Shown one piece after another: positions 27,357 to 36,154 of a DNA stretch of 64,000 bases. A program made the translations under genes and the position numbers. Positions within the stretch are counted from its first letter, which is position 1. Every line of letters starts with the position of its first letter. Source of the stretch: Flavobacterium faecale (GTDB taxonomy: Bacteria; Bacteroidota; Bacteroidia; Flavobacteriales; Flavobacteriaceae); assembly GCF_003076455.1 (NCBI RefSeq), contig NZ_CP020918.1:1426001-1490000 (forward strand), read 5' to 3'. The notes under the pieces were generated by a model. That model was not told where the DNA came from. It saw only the letters and a program-made list of their open reading frames with translations, and ran no database searches.

Positions 27357-28037
27357 ATGTTAAAAATTGGTCATCGCGGCGCACGTGGATACGAACCCGA
27401 AAACACACTAATCAGTTTTCAAAAAGCACTCGATATGGGTGTGGACGGGATAGAGCTTGATGTGCATTTGTCTGCTGACGGATTGGTTGTTGTAATTCAT
27501 GATGAGACGGTAGATCGCACGACAGATGGATCGGGTTTGGTAAACGAAAAGACCTATGAACAATTGAGTCACTTTCGAATAGAAAAAAATCAAAATATTC
27601 CAACACTAAAAGAAGTTTTGGATTTGGTGGATCGAAAGTGTTTTGTTAATATCGAATTGAAAGGAAATGGTACCGCAGCACCCGTTGTAGCAATGATTCA
27701 GGAGTATGTACAAGTTCAGAAATGGAGCTATGATGACTTTATTGTGTCAAGTTTTGAGTGGAAAATGCTATCGGAAACAGTTGCTTTAGATTCGAATATT
27801 CCTATTGCCGTTTTGACAGAAACTACTATAGCAGCTGCCTTGGATTTTGCTAAAAAAATAAAAGCAAGAGCGATTAATCCTGATTTTATATTGCTGGAGA
27901 TAGGGACTACAGAACAACTGCAACGAGAAGGTTTTAAGGTATATCCTTGGACAGTGAATGAGATTGAAGACATAAAAACAATACAAAATTACGGTGTGGA
28001 CGGAATTATTTCTGATTTTCCAGATCGAATACAATAA
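27357..28037 (+). CDS. Glycerophosphodiester phosphodiesterase
   Basis: A 226-aa cytosolic GDPD that should hydrolyse glycerophosphodiesters to glycerol-3-phosphate and an alcohol. N-terminal catalytic motifs are intact: IGHRGARGYEPENT (metal/catalytic His, Glu), ELDVHLSADG and VIHDETVDRTTDG, and the C-terminal PWTVNE. No signal peptide. The flavoprotein gene follows after 3 bases, so the two are one transcription unit. Confidence 0.92.
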   Translation: MLKIGHRGARGYEPENTLISFQKALDMGVDGIELDVHLSADGLVVVIHDETVDRTTDGSGLVNEKTYEQLSHFRIEKNQNIPTLKEVLDLVDRKCFVNIELKGNGTAAPVVAMIQEYVQVQKWSYDDFIVSSFEWKMLSETVALDSNIPIAVLTETTIAAALDFAKKIKARAINPDFILLEIGTTEQLQREGFKVYPWTVNEIEDIKTIQNYGVDGIISDFPDRIQ

Positions 28038-28040
28038 CAT

Positions 28041-29252
28041 ATGAACCAAAATTTTGATATCATAATAGTAGGTGGTGGAGCGGCCGGTTTTTTTACAGCA
28101 ATTAATATAGCCGAGAAAAACAAAAAGCTGAAAATTGCCATTTTAGAACGCGGAAAAGAAGTCTTGTCCAAGGTTCGTATATCCGGTGGTGGACGTTGCA
28201 ACGTGACGCATGCTTGCTTTGAACCCAATGAATTGGTGAAGTTTTATCCTCGTGGCGAAAAAGAATTACGAGGTCCTTTTCATCAATTTTGTTCAGGAGA
28301 TACTATCGAATGGTTTGAAAAACATGGTGTAGCACTCAAAATTGAAGAAGATGGGCGTATGTTTCCAGTATCCAATTCGTCTCAAACAATTATTGATTGC
28401 TTCTTACAAGCAACTCAAAAATTAGGTATTTCGGTACTCACAGGGCAAAGCGTACAATCAATTTATAATAAAGAAGGATTGTGGCAGATCGAAAGCCAAA
28501 ACGAAAAATACTTGACCGAAAAACTCATTTTGGCTACCGGTAGCAATCCTAAAGTTTGGGAAATGCTGCAAAATTTTGGTCATGCCATTGTAGAGCCCGT
28601 ACCTTCATTATTTACATTTAATATCAAAGACTCTCGGATTAAAGAGTTGCCGGGCGTTTCGGCGCTTGCCACGGTGACAGTAAAAGATACTAAATTGGTT
28701 TCTACAGGGCCGCTGTTAATCACACATTGGGGTATGAGCGGACCTGCGATTTTGAAACTTTCGGCTTGGGGTGCGCGCATATTACATGATAAGAATTATC
28801 AGTTTACGGTTTATGTCAATTGGCTCAACGACTTGGATACTGAAGATGTCGAAAAAGTATTAAAAACGCTTAAACAAGAACACGCTAAAAAAATGGTGTC
28901 CAAAAAATCACCTTTTGAAATCACTAATCGATTGTGGGAAAGCTTAGTACTTGCTTCGGGAATACAGTCTGAAACTAAATGGGCTGATTTGTCTAAACTA
29001 CAAATGCAAGAATTGGGACAACAACTCATCAAAGGAACATTTCAAGTCAATGGAAAAAGTACGTTTAAAGAAGAATTTGTAACTGCGGGCGGAATAAACC
29101 TTAAAGAAATCAACTTCAAAACTATGGAAAGTAAATTACATGCTAACCTGTACTTTGCGGGCGAAATTGTAAATATTGACGCCATCACAGGTGGTTTTAA
29201 TTTCCAAAATGCATGGACCAGTGGTTTTATTTTGGCAGATAATTTGGTGTAA
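28041..29252 (+). CDS. HI0933-family NAD(P)/FAD flavoprotein (BaiN/RdsA-like)
   Basis: A 403-aa FAD protein. Rossmann motif IIVGGGAAGFFTAINIAE at residues 7-24, family motif SGGGRCNVTHA, and C-terminal ITGGFNFQNAWTSGFILA that closes the FAD site. The HI0933 family is widespread and annotated as aminoacetone oxidase or BaiN-like; the physiological substrate is unsettled. Directly follows the GDPD gene. Confidence 0.88.
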   Translation: MNQNFDIIIVGGGAAGFFTAINIAEKNKKLKIAILERGKEVLSKVRISGGGRCNVTHACFEPNELVKFYPRGEKELRGPFHQFCSGDTIEWFEKHGVALKIEEDGRMFPVSNSSQTIIDCFLQATQKLGISVLTGQSVQSIYNKEGLWQIESQNEKYLTEKLILATGSNPKVWEMLQNFGHAIVEPVPSLFTFNIKDSRIKELPGVSALATVTVKDTKLVSTGPLLITHWGMSGPAILKLSAWGARILHDKNYQFTVYVNWLNDLDTEDVEKVLKTLKQEHAKKMVSKKSPFEITNRLWESLVLASGIQSETKWADLSKLQMQELGQQLIKGTFQVNGKSTFKEEFVTAGGINLKEINFKTMESKLHANLYFAGEIVNIDAITGGFNFQNAWTSGFILADNLV

Positions 29253-29354
29253 CACGCTGAGGTTAGTGCTTAATTAACAATAATTTATAGGTTAGTCGGT
29301 ATTTGATAGAGAAGAATCTTATATTTTTACTCCGTTAGTATATCCATGATTCTT

Positions 29355-30080
29355 ATGAAAATAAAATTACTTTGCATACTGTTGTTATTTATAGCTCAAT
29401 TAGGCTATTCGCAAATTATTAAGGGTAAGGTAACCTCAAATAATTATCCAGCAATCGATGTAGAGATTATCAATGCAACCACAAAAACGATAGCGGTATC
29501 TGATAGTCAAGGCGAGTTTACGATTACTGCAAAAAACAATGATGAGATTTTATTTATTTCTAAAAATCATGAGTCAAAAAAGTTGGTTATGAATCCCTTA
29601 CTTTTTACAAATAACGAGTTAGTAGTCGATTTAGTTTTAAAAGCCGAGCAGTTAAAGGAAGTAAAGATAACCAATATGGCATCTATAAAATTAGGTCAAG
29701 CTGATTGGGAGCAGCAAAAGCTTGATGATTATGATGTACAAAAAAATGCAGTAAAGCCTAATGTTCAGGGTGTTTATATGGGTGGGATTCCAAACGGAAT
29801 GAACTTCGTACGTATTGCCGGAATGGTTGCTAATCTCTTTAAGAAAGACAAAGATCCTCAGAAAAAGGAAAAAGAACTCCTAGACTTTAAAACGTTTACA
29901 GATCAAAATTGCAAGAGCAACTATTTTACCCAAACCTTAGGTCTAAAAGTCGAAGAAGTTGAACTTTTTAAAGAATACTGCACAGCTGATCCTCTTGCTT
30001 CACAAATTGTGAGCGAAAATAATAAGTTGCGCTTAATGGATTTTTTATTCGAAAAGAGTATTAGTTTTAAAAAATTATAA
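29355..30080 (+). CDS. Secreted protein with carboxypeptidase-like regulatory domain, paralog 1
   Basis: A 241-aa exported protein: signal peptide (residues 1-20, ending YSQ), an N-terminal CarboxypepD_reg-like beta-sandwich (KGKVTSNNYPAIDVEIINATTKTIAVSDSQGEFTI), then an unknown helical domain. An ATG 3 codons upstream (29346) is equally possible; 29355 matches the start of its paralog. It shares overall architecture and several segments with the next gene (INATT/INATS, ELKEV, DF/DFK..Q). Function unknown; such domains often occur in Bacteroidetes surface and TonB-linked proteins. Confidence 0.75.
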   Translation: MKIKLLCILLLFIAQLGYSQIIKGKVTSNNYPAIDVEIINATTKTIAVSDSQGEFTITAKNNDEILFISKNHESKKLVMNPLLFTNNELVVDLVLKAEQLKEVKITNMASIKLGQADWEQQKLDDYDVQKNAVKPNVQGVYMGGIPNGMNFVRIAGMVANLFKKDKDPQKKEKELLDFKTFTDQNCKSNYFTQTLGLKVEEVELFKEYCTADPLASQIVSENNKLRLMDFLFEKSISFKKL

Positions 30081-30194
30081 TGCTACCATTTAATAAATTT
30101 CCAATGTATTTATTTAACAAATAATCATTCTTAGAATGCATTATTGAATAAGGGGATTATGTATTTTTACTTACAATTTAATAGATTTAAAATC

Positions 30195-30938
30195 ATGAAA
30201 ATAAAATTACTGCTTATTCTTGTTGTAGCGCTAAACACAGTTGGCTATGCCCAAACGAATAAAATGCTACGCGGGAAAGTGTTTTTTCAGAATTTCGTTT
30301 TAGAAAATGTAGATGTGATCAATGCAACATCATACGCAAGTGCTAGAACAAATTTTAAAGGAGAGTTTACTTTGGCTGCTAGCGTAAATGACAGTATTCT
30401 TTTTTATAGTAAAGATTTTAATTTAAAGGGTATCAAGCTAAGTTCTGAGGATATAGAGCAAAATAATATGGTTATCCTGATTGACAAAAAAGCAGAAGAA
30501 TTGAAGGAAGTAGTTATTCATCAAATTAATGTGGATTGGAAATTTGACAAGATATGGGAAGAAAATAAAAGAGATGAAGTGACCTTGTATCGCAATGAGA
30601 ATAAAATTAAAAATCCTGGAGTGAACGATGGTAGTATTGATAAACCACTTGATTTGGTCAAGGTAGGGAAACTGCTATTTGGAGATTTGTTTAAGGCAAA
30701 AAAGAAAGGTGATGACAGCACGATTGACTTTAAAAAAGCAGCGGTTTGTCAATTTGATCAAAAATTTTTCACTGAAAAATTAAAATTAAAGAAAGAAGAA
30801 GTTGGTTCGTTTCTTGATTTTTGCGATTTTGACCCCGAATCCAAAGCGGTTATGTCTGAAAAATCAAACTCACTTCTTTTTATGGAATATTTGTTTAAGA
30901 AAAACGCGGAGTTCAAAAAATTACACGCACCAAATTAG
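30195..30938 (+). CDS. Secreted protein with carboxypeptidase-like regulatory domain, paralog 2
   Basis: A 247-aa exported protein, tandem paralog of the preceding gene. Signal peptide MKIKLLLILVVALNTVGYAQ, then a shortened regulatory-type domain (RGKVFFQNFVLENVDVINATS...NFKGEFTL), and a C-terminal half ending LLFMEYLFKKNAEFKKL, which parallels LRLMDFLFEKSISFKKL in the first copy. The frame is open further upstream, but the signal peptide fixes the start at 30195. Divergence between copies is considerable. Confidence 0.75.
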   Translation: MKIKLLLILVVALNTVGYAQTNKMLRGKVFFQNFVLENVDVINATSYASARTNFKGEFTLAASVNDSILFYSKDFNLKGIKLSSEDIEQNNMVILIDKKAEELKEVVIHQINVDWKFDKIWEENKRDEVTLYRNENKIKNPGVNDGSIDKPLDLVKVGKLLFGDLFKAKKKGDDSTIDFKKAAVCQFDQKFFTEKLKLKKEEVGSFLDFCDFDPESKAVMSEKSNSLLFMEYLFKKNAEFKKLHAPN

Positions 30939-30994
30939 CAATGTTGCCCTGCTAGATAGGAGTTGTTATTTTGAAGGTTGTCAACCGATACTGT

Positions 30995-31471
30995 CTACCT
31001 GTTCAACCACCAAATACTACCATTTAAAACCATGGCAAAACTTACCCAAGCCAAATACGGAAGGAATAAATAACCTGCAATTTTATTAATTTTTATAAAT
31101 TGGATGTAGGTCTCATAGATAAACAACCACAATATGATGATTTCGAGTGCTGCTAATAATGGATTTTGAAGTCCGAAAAATAAATACGACCAAAGCGCAT
31201 TTAGCCCTAGTTGTATCGCAAAGGATATCAGTGCTTTCTTGACTATTGTTTGTTCATATTCCATACGGTCCCATACCAATCCCGCTGCAACCCCCATCAT
31301 GATGTAAAGCATGCTCCAAACCGGTGCAAAAATCCAATTGGGTGGATTGAAAACTGGTTTTATCAAAGTAGGGTACCAAGTCGTAATAGCAGAGCGAGTT
31401 ACCGTGCCTGAGAAATAGCCAATAGCCAAACAAGTGACTACAACAGTAAGTATTTTGGTGATTTTGTTCAT
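30995..31471 (-). CDS. TspO/MBR family membrane protein
   Basis: A 158-aa protein with five transmembrane helices, matching TspO/MBR in length and motifs (WYPTLIKPVFNPPNWIFAPVW at 33-53 split over helix 1-2 loop, MMGVAAGLVW, ALWSYLFFGLQNPLLA, LPYLAWVSFAMVLN). Homologs bind porphyrins and are linked to stress or photoregulation. Single gene, divergent from the mevalonate-diphosphate decarboxylase gene. Confidence 0.9.
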   Translation of the reverse strand: MNKITKILTVVVTCLAIGYFSGTVTRSAITTWYPTLIKPVFNPPNWIFAPVWSMLYIMMGVAAGLVWDRMEYEQTIVKKALISFAIQLGLNALWSYLFFGLQNPLLAALEIIILWLFIYETYIQFIKINKIAGYLFLPYLAWVSFAMVLNGSIWWLNR

Positions 31472-31556
31472 GAGATAGTATTATAAAAGGCCAAATTTAC
31501 TCAAAATTATGGTAGTAATAAATCAATTGGGTATAATAGAGATAGCACAAAAAAAG

Positions 31557-31564
31557 TATCTTTG
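31557..31564 (+). promoter_or_regulatory. -7 element (TATCTTTG) of the mvaD operon
   Basis: Perfect TATCTTTG, 17 bases before the ATG at 31582; it shows that the correct start is 31582 and not the TTG at 31573. Confidence 0.6.
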
Positions 31565-31581
31565 CCTAAAAATTGACTTTC

Positions 31582-32664
31582 ATGTTTTTAGATACTGATT
31601 TTATTCCGTCCAATTACACTCAAATTATAGAAAAAGGAGCTTTCCAGTGGACTGCACCGAGTAATATTGCCTTGGTAAAATACTGGGGTAAAAAAGCCAA
31701 TCAAATTCCGGCCAATCCTTCGGTTAGTTTTACTTTAAACAACTGTAAAACGATTACGAAGCTGGCATTCGAGGCTAAAAAAAATGACGGAAGTTTTTCT
31801 TTTGACTTACTTTTCGAAGGAAAACCTAAGGAAGACTTTAAACCAAAAATCAATAAGTTTTTTGAGCGAGTAGCAGTTTATTTGCCCTTTTTAAAAGACT
31901 ATCACTTTGTCATTGATACTGAGAACACTTTTCCGCACAGTTCAGGTATAGCCTCTTCGGCCTCTGGTATGGCGGCTTTGGCAATGAATTTAATGAGTGT
32001 AGAAAAAGCACTTATTCCAGAGATGACTAATGATTATTTTTATCAGAAAGCATCGTTTTTGGCTCGATTAGGGTCAGGTAGTGCCTGCAGAAGTGTGAAA
32101 GGTCAAATTGTAACTTGGGGAAAACAAGCCAATATAGACGGGACCACAGATTTATATGGAGTAGAATATCCGTATGCGGTTCATTCTATTTTTAATGATT
32201 TTCAAGATACCATTTTACTAGTTGATAAAGGCGAAAAGCAAGTCTCGAGCACCTTAGGTCACGACCTGATGCATGATCACCCATATGCTGAGCGTCGTTT
32301 TGCACAAGCACATGAAAATTTACATAAATTAATACCTATTTTCGAAAACGGAAATTTAGACGAATTTATCAAAATTGTCGAAAGTGAAGCCTTGACGCTA
32401 CATGCGATGATGATGACCTCAATGCCGTACTTTATTTTAATGAAACCAAATACATTAGAAATCATTAATGCAATTTGGAAATTTAGAGAAACGACCAAAA
32501 TACCAGTATGTTTCACACTCGATGCAGGGGCAAATGTACATGTTTTGTATCCAGATAATGTCAAAGAGAAAGTATTGCAATTTATTAAAGACGAATTAGT
32601 TGGCTATTGTCAAAATGGTCAGTACCTTTGTGATCAAATTGGAAATGGCGCGCTCCAAGTCTAA
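31582..32664 (+). CDS. mvaD: Diphosphomevalonate decarboxylase
   Basis: A 360-aa GHMP-superfamily enzyme giving isopentenyl diphosphate from mevalonate diphosphate with ATP. Motifs: NIALVKYWGKKANQIPANPS near the N terminus, the glycine/serine-rich SSGIASSASGMAALAMNL, GSGSACRS, and the catalytic Asp in FTLDAGANVHVLYP. First gene of an isoprenoid cluster that continues, across a toxin-antitoxin pair, to a mevalonate-kinase-like gene and a prenyltransferase. Confidence 0.93.
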   Translation: MFLDTDFIPSNYTQIIEKGAFQWTAPSNIALVKYWGKKANQIPANPSVSFTLNNCKTITKLAFEAKKNDGSFSFDLLFEGKPKEDFKPKINKFFERVAVYLPFLKDYHFVIDTENTFPHSSGIASSASGMAALAMNLMSVEKALIPEMTNDYFYQKASFLARLGSGSACRSVKGQIVTWGKQANIDGTTDLYGVEYPYAVHSIFNDFQDTILLVDKGEKQVSSTLGHDLMHDHPYAERRFAQAHENLHKLIPIFENGNLDEFIKIVESEALTLHAMMMTSMPYFILMKPNTLEIINAIWKFRETTKIPVCFTLDAGANVHVLYPDNVKEKVLQFIKDELVGYCQNGQYLCDQIGNGALQV

Positions 32665-32697
32665 TTTTCCGTGTCTTTACAGATTAATTTTTTAGTT

Positions 32698-32922
32698 ATG
32701 GATATTCAATTAGAAAAGTTAGAGATAATCAGGCAGTTGTTGGAGACCAATGACGAAACAATTATTGCCTCAATTAAAAAAGTTTTCACACGAGAACCTA
32801 AAGATTGGTGGGACGATTTGAATGAATCGCAGAAAGAAGAGATTCAGTTATCATTGCAAGAAGCGGAAGAAGGGAAGTATTCTGATTTTGATGAATTTAT
32901 AACGCCGTATCTCGGTAAATGA
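32698..32922 (+). CDS. Antitoxin of a RelE/ParE-type module
   Basis: A 74-aa acidic protein (MDIQLEKLEIIRQLL...WWDDLNESQKEEIQLSLQEAEEGKYSDFDEF) that resembles the short addiction-module antitoxins paired with ParE-like toxins. The N-terminal part is helical; no clear DNA-binding ribbon is seen. ATG 32698 is preferred to a GTG at 32671. It lies 33 bases after mvaD and its TGA overlaps the toxin ATG (ATGA), a classic coupled arrangement. Confidence 0.8.
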   Translation: MDIQLEKLEIIRQLLETNDETIIASIKKVFTREPKDWWDDLNESQKEEIQLSLQEAEEGKYSDFDEFITPYLGK

Positions 32923-33218
32923 GAAAGGCTGTAATAACCGATAGAGCCAAAAGGAACATTGCGGAGACTTTGGCTTATTTAGAAGGAAATTGGAATAAAA
33001 AAGTACAAGTCAAGTTTGCAACCAAATTGTATGAAAATATAAAAAGGATTACAAAAAATCCAGATTTGTTTCCAATTTCGTCTCATAATAAAAAAGTTCG
33101 GAAATGTGTTAGATCAAAACAAAGTAGCTTTTTCTATACTTTTTCAAATGAAAAAGTAATCATTTTAGCCCTTTTCGATACAAGACAAGACCCGAATAAA
33201 ATTAAAAATATAAAATAA
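32919..33218 (+). CDS. RelE/ParE family toxin
   Basis: A 99-aa basic protein with the ParE/RelE fold pattern: N-terminal strand and helices (ITDRAKRNIAETLAYLEGNW...FATKLYENIKRITKNPDLFP) followed by strands with CVRSKQSSFFYTF and VIILALFDTRQDPNKI. The C-terminal DTRQDP segment is typical of ParE-like toxins. Whether it targets gyrase or mRNA cannot be told. It is lodged 31 bases ahead of the mevalonate-kinase-like gene, inside the isoprenoid operon. Confidence 0.85.
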   Translation: MRKAVITDRAKRNIAETLAYLEGNWNKKVQVKFATKLYENIKRITKNPDLFPISSHNKKVRKCVRSKQSSFFYTFSNEKVIILALFDTRQDPNKIKNIK

Positions 33219-33249
33219 TTACCAACCCCAAATTGATAATTCACAAAAT

Positions 33250-34188
33250 ATGAAAGGACCTTTATTTTACTCAAAAATTTTACTCTTTGGAGAGTACGGA
33301 ATTATTCGTGACTCTAAAGGGCTTTCGATACCTTATAATTTTTACAATGGCGCTTTGAAGAGAGATGAGAATCCTTCTGCAGAGGCTATAGCTTCAAATC
33401 AAAGTTTGCAACGTTTTGCCACCTACTTAGAAAAGTTACAAGTTGAACAACCGACCTTGGTTACTTTTGACCTATCATCATTGAATAGTGATGTAGCAAC
33501 CGGAATGTATTTTGACTCTAGCATACCGCAAGGATATGGAGTAGGGAGTAGCGGTGCGCTAGTAGCGGCTATTTATGACAAATATGCACAAGATAAAATT
33601 ACGGTTTTAGAAAACTTAACTCGTGAAAAATTACTGCAACTAAAGAATATTTTTTCTCAAATGGAAAGTTTTTTCCATGGAAAGAGTTCGGGATTGGATC
33701 CTTTGAACAGTTATTTAAGTATTCCGATTTTGATTAACTCTAAAGATAATATTGAAGCAACAGGGATTCCTACTCAATCTTTTGATGGGAAAGGTGCTGT
33801 TTTCTTGATTGATTCGGGAATAGTTGGTGAAACAGCTCCTATGGTCAATATCTTTATGGAAAACCTAAAAGACAAAGGATTTCGTGCCATGTTGAAAAAT
33901 CAGTTTGTGAAACATACAGATGCCTGTGTGGAGAATTTTCTTGGTGGAGATATGAAATCATTGTTTGCAAATACCAAAAAATTATCAAAAGTAGTTTTGA
34001 ATCACTTCAAACCAATGATTCCAGAGCAATTTCATGCACTTTGGCAACAAGGAATTGATAGTAATGACTATTATTTAAAACTGTGTGGTTCTGGTGGTGG
34101 AGGCTATATTTTAGGCTTTACCGAAGATTTAGAACGCGCTAAGGCTTCCTTAAAAGATTATAAGTTAGAGGTTGTATACCAATTTTAA
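33250..34188 (+). CDS. Mevalonate kinase-like GHMP kinase
   Basis: A 312-aa GHMP kinase. N-terminal SKILLFGEYGIIRDSKGLS and glycine-rich ATP motif GYGVGSSGALVAAIYDKY are intact, as is a C-terminal LCGSGGGGYILGFT. Position between mvaD and a polyprenyl transferase supports mevalonate kinase; the GYDIA kinase at the other locus would then be the phosphomevalonate kinase, although the two roles could be reversed. Preceded by the toxin gene by 31 bases. Confidence 0.82.
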   Translation: MKGPLFYSKILLFGEYGIIRDSKGLSIPYNFYNGALKRDENPSAEAIASNQSLQRFATYLEKLQVEQPTLVTFDLSSLNSDVATGMYFDSSIPQGYGVGSSGALVAAIYDKYAQDKITVLENLTREKLLQLKNIFSQMESFFHGKSSGLDPLNSYLSIPILINSKDNIEATGIPTQSFDGKGAVFLIDSGIVGETAPMVNIFMENLKDKGFRAMLKNQFVKHTDACVENFLGGDMKSLFANTKKLSKVVLNHFKPMIPEQFHALWQQGIDSNDYYLKLCGSGGGGYILGFTEDLERAKASLKDYKLEVVYQF

Positions 34189-34256
34189 TAATGTTACTAA
34201 TTGTGTTGTAATTCCGTTTTGTATTTATTGAATACGAATAATTTGACTATTTAAAA

Positions 34257-35213
34257 ATGCTTAATAGAAAACAAAGGCTGCTGCTGAAAAAGATTGTGAG
34301 TTTGTTCTCTGTAGTAAGAGGGTACAATATTCCGATTATAATTTTGGCGCAGTATTTATCGGCAATATTCATTTTAGCTCCAGAAAAACGAGCATTAGAT
34401 ATCTTGTTTGATGTTGATTTGTTTCTTTTGGTTTTTGCTTCCGCCATTACTATCGCTTCAGGTTACATCATCAACAATTTTTATGATAGTCAAAAAGACT
34501 TGATTAATCGCCCCAACAAATCAATGCTAGATCGGTTAATTAGTCAGGCGACTAAATTGAAGGTGTATTTTACTTTGAATTTTATCGCTGCATCATTGGC
34601 TTTGTTTGTCTCGTGGAAAGCCTTTTTGTTTTTTTCGACCTACATTTTTCTCATTTGGTTTTATTCTCACAAAATCAAAAAGTACGCTGTAGTGGGCAAT
34701 CTTACTGCTACTTTTATGGCGGTAATTCCGTTTTTCGCACTCACTTTACATTATTATTACAACCTTAGTTTCGAGGAGATTATCAGTCACAAAGGACATT
34801 TTGCGGTGATATTTGCACATGCTGCATTCTTGTCTTTATTACTTTTAATTCGTGAAATGATTAAAGATCTTGAGAATATCAAAGGTGATTTGGCAAATGA
34901 TTACCGTACCATTCCCATTCGTTTTGGAGAAGAAGTATCTAAAAAAATCATCACTTTTTTAGTTTTTTCTACCATTTTTCCAGTTTACCTTTTAGTTTCC
35001 GTTTATGAAGTTGGGTATATGGATATTTACTTTTATGTGGCGCTAATAGTATTGCTGTTTTTCTTAGTCTTTTTGTGGAAGGCAAGCAGCAAGGAACATT
35101 ATTTAGCACTTCATAATGTCCTGAAATTACTAATTGTTTCTGGCGTATTTTGTATTGTACTCATCGATCCATCTGTTTTGTACAAAGGTAAAATATGGAT
35201 CTTATCTAGTTAA
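34257..35213 (+). CDS. UbiA family prenyltransferase (geranylgeranylglycerol-phosphate type)
   Basis: A 318-aa membrane enzyme with about eight helices. Two Asp-rich prenyl-diphosphate sites are present: NNFYDSQKDLINRPNKS and IKDLENIKGDLANDYRTIPI. Such Bacteroidetes proteins are usually labelled geranylgeranylglycerol-phosphate geranylgeranyltransferase; the true acceptor (quinone precursor, lipid or heme) is not decided by sequence. It follows the mevalonate-kinase-like gene in the same direction and uses the pathway's product. Confidence 0.83.
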   Translation: MLNRKQRLLLKKIVSLFSVVRGYNIPIIILAQYLSAIFILAPEKRALDILFDVDLFLLVFASAITIASGYIINNFYDSQKDLINRPNKSMLDRLISQATKLKVYFTLNFIAASLALFVSWKAFLFFSTYIFLIWFYSHKIKKYAVVGNLTATFMAVIPFFALTLHYYYNLSFEEIISHKGHFAVIFAHAAFLSLLLLIREMIKDLENIKGDLANDYRTIPIRFGEEVSKKIITFLVFSTIFPVYLLVSVYEVGYMDIYFYVALIVLLFFLVFLWKASSKEHYLALHNVLKLLIVSGVFCIVLIDPSVLYKGKIWILSS

Positions 35214-35321
35214 TTTATTTCTAAAACACCTTGAGTTTAGGGTATAAATCTTAACATAATTAGTCATTGTTTTAACTATATAAGTAAATAGACTCATTTT
35301 CTTTTTCGTTATTTTTACATA

Positions 35322-36116
35322 ATGGTAAGGAATGAAATGCAAACGGTCTCTTATGAAGGAATCAAAAAAAATGCAGAAACGAGTGAGCTAATCACCGATT
35401 TTCTGGTTGTTGAAGCACCTTTAGAAATTAGTATTAATCAAAGTCCGTTTACGGTGGTCATGCGTACACCCGGAGATGATTTTGAATTGATTCGAGGTTT
35501 GTTGTATGTGGAGGATATTTATAGAGCCACAACTTCTCTTTCGATGGAAATCGTTTCTGAAGCTCCAAATGGATTTACAAAAATTGAGGTTACTATTTCA
35601 GAGGACCAACTTGGTGTGGGTTACTTAAACAAAAGATCGTTATTGTCTGTCTCTTCTTGTGGAATTTGCGGCAAGCAACAATTAGAAGATTTTGACCGTC
35701 CAAAGGTAAAATTAAGCAAACAACAACCCCTTAATTTGAACAAATTACCCGAAATGTTTGCGTTAATGAGGCTGAATCAAGAAACTTTTAGTCTTACAGG
35801 AGGTTCCCACGCTGCCACGGTTTTTGACCAAGAGTATCAAATGCTTATCATTAAAGAAGATATTGGTCGTCATAATGCGGTCGACAAATGTGTTGGAGCA
35901 TTACTACTTTCTAATCAATTAAAAAAAGGATCATTCTTACTTGTTAGTGGGCGCGTTTCATATGAAATAATCACAAAAGCTTTTTTTGCTAAAATAGGAA
36001 CTATCGTTGCTGTTTCGGCATGTTCCTCTTTGGCAGTTGATTACGCCAAAGAATTCGGAATCTGTTTAATTGGTTTTTCGAGAGAAAACAAAGCAACCAT
36101 ATATTCTAATCCATAG
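35322..36116 (+). CDS. fdhD: Formate dehydrogenase accessory sulfurtransferase
   Basis: A 264-aa FdhD protein that delivers sulfur from a cysteine desulfurase to the Mo-bisMGD cofactor of formate dehydrogenase-type enzymes. The conserved cysteine motif SSCGICGKQ is present, plus GGSHAA and DIGRHNAVDK. The molybdoenzyme gene begins 38 bases downstream, the expected client. Confidence 0.93.
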   Translation: MVRNEMQTVSYEGIKKNAETSELITDFLVVEAPLEISINQSPFTVVMRTPGDDFELIRGLLYVEDIYRATTSLSMEIVSEAPNGFTKIEVTISEDQLGVGYLNKRSLLSVSSCGICGKQQLEDFDRPKVKLSKQQPLNLNKLPEMFALMRLNQETFSLTGGSHAATVFDQEYQMLIIKEDIGRHNAVDKCVGALLLSNQLKKGSFLLVSGRVSYEIITKAFFAKIGTIVAVSACSSLAVDYAKEFGICLIGFSRENKATIYSNP

Positions 36117-36154
36117 TAATTCGCATACTTAGTAGAACACAAACTGAACATCAC

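Noticed and set aside
31573..31581. TTG start for mvaD
   Set aside because: The ATG at 31582 is 3 codons further and better spaced from the promoter element.
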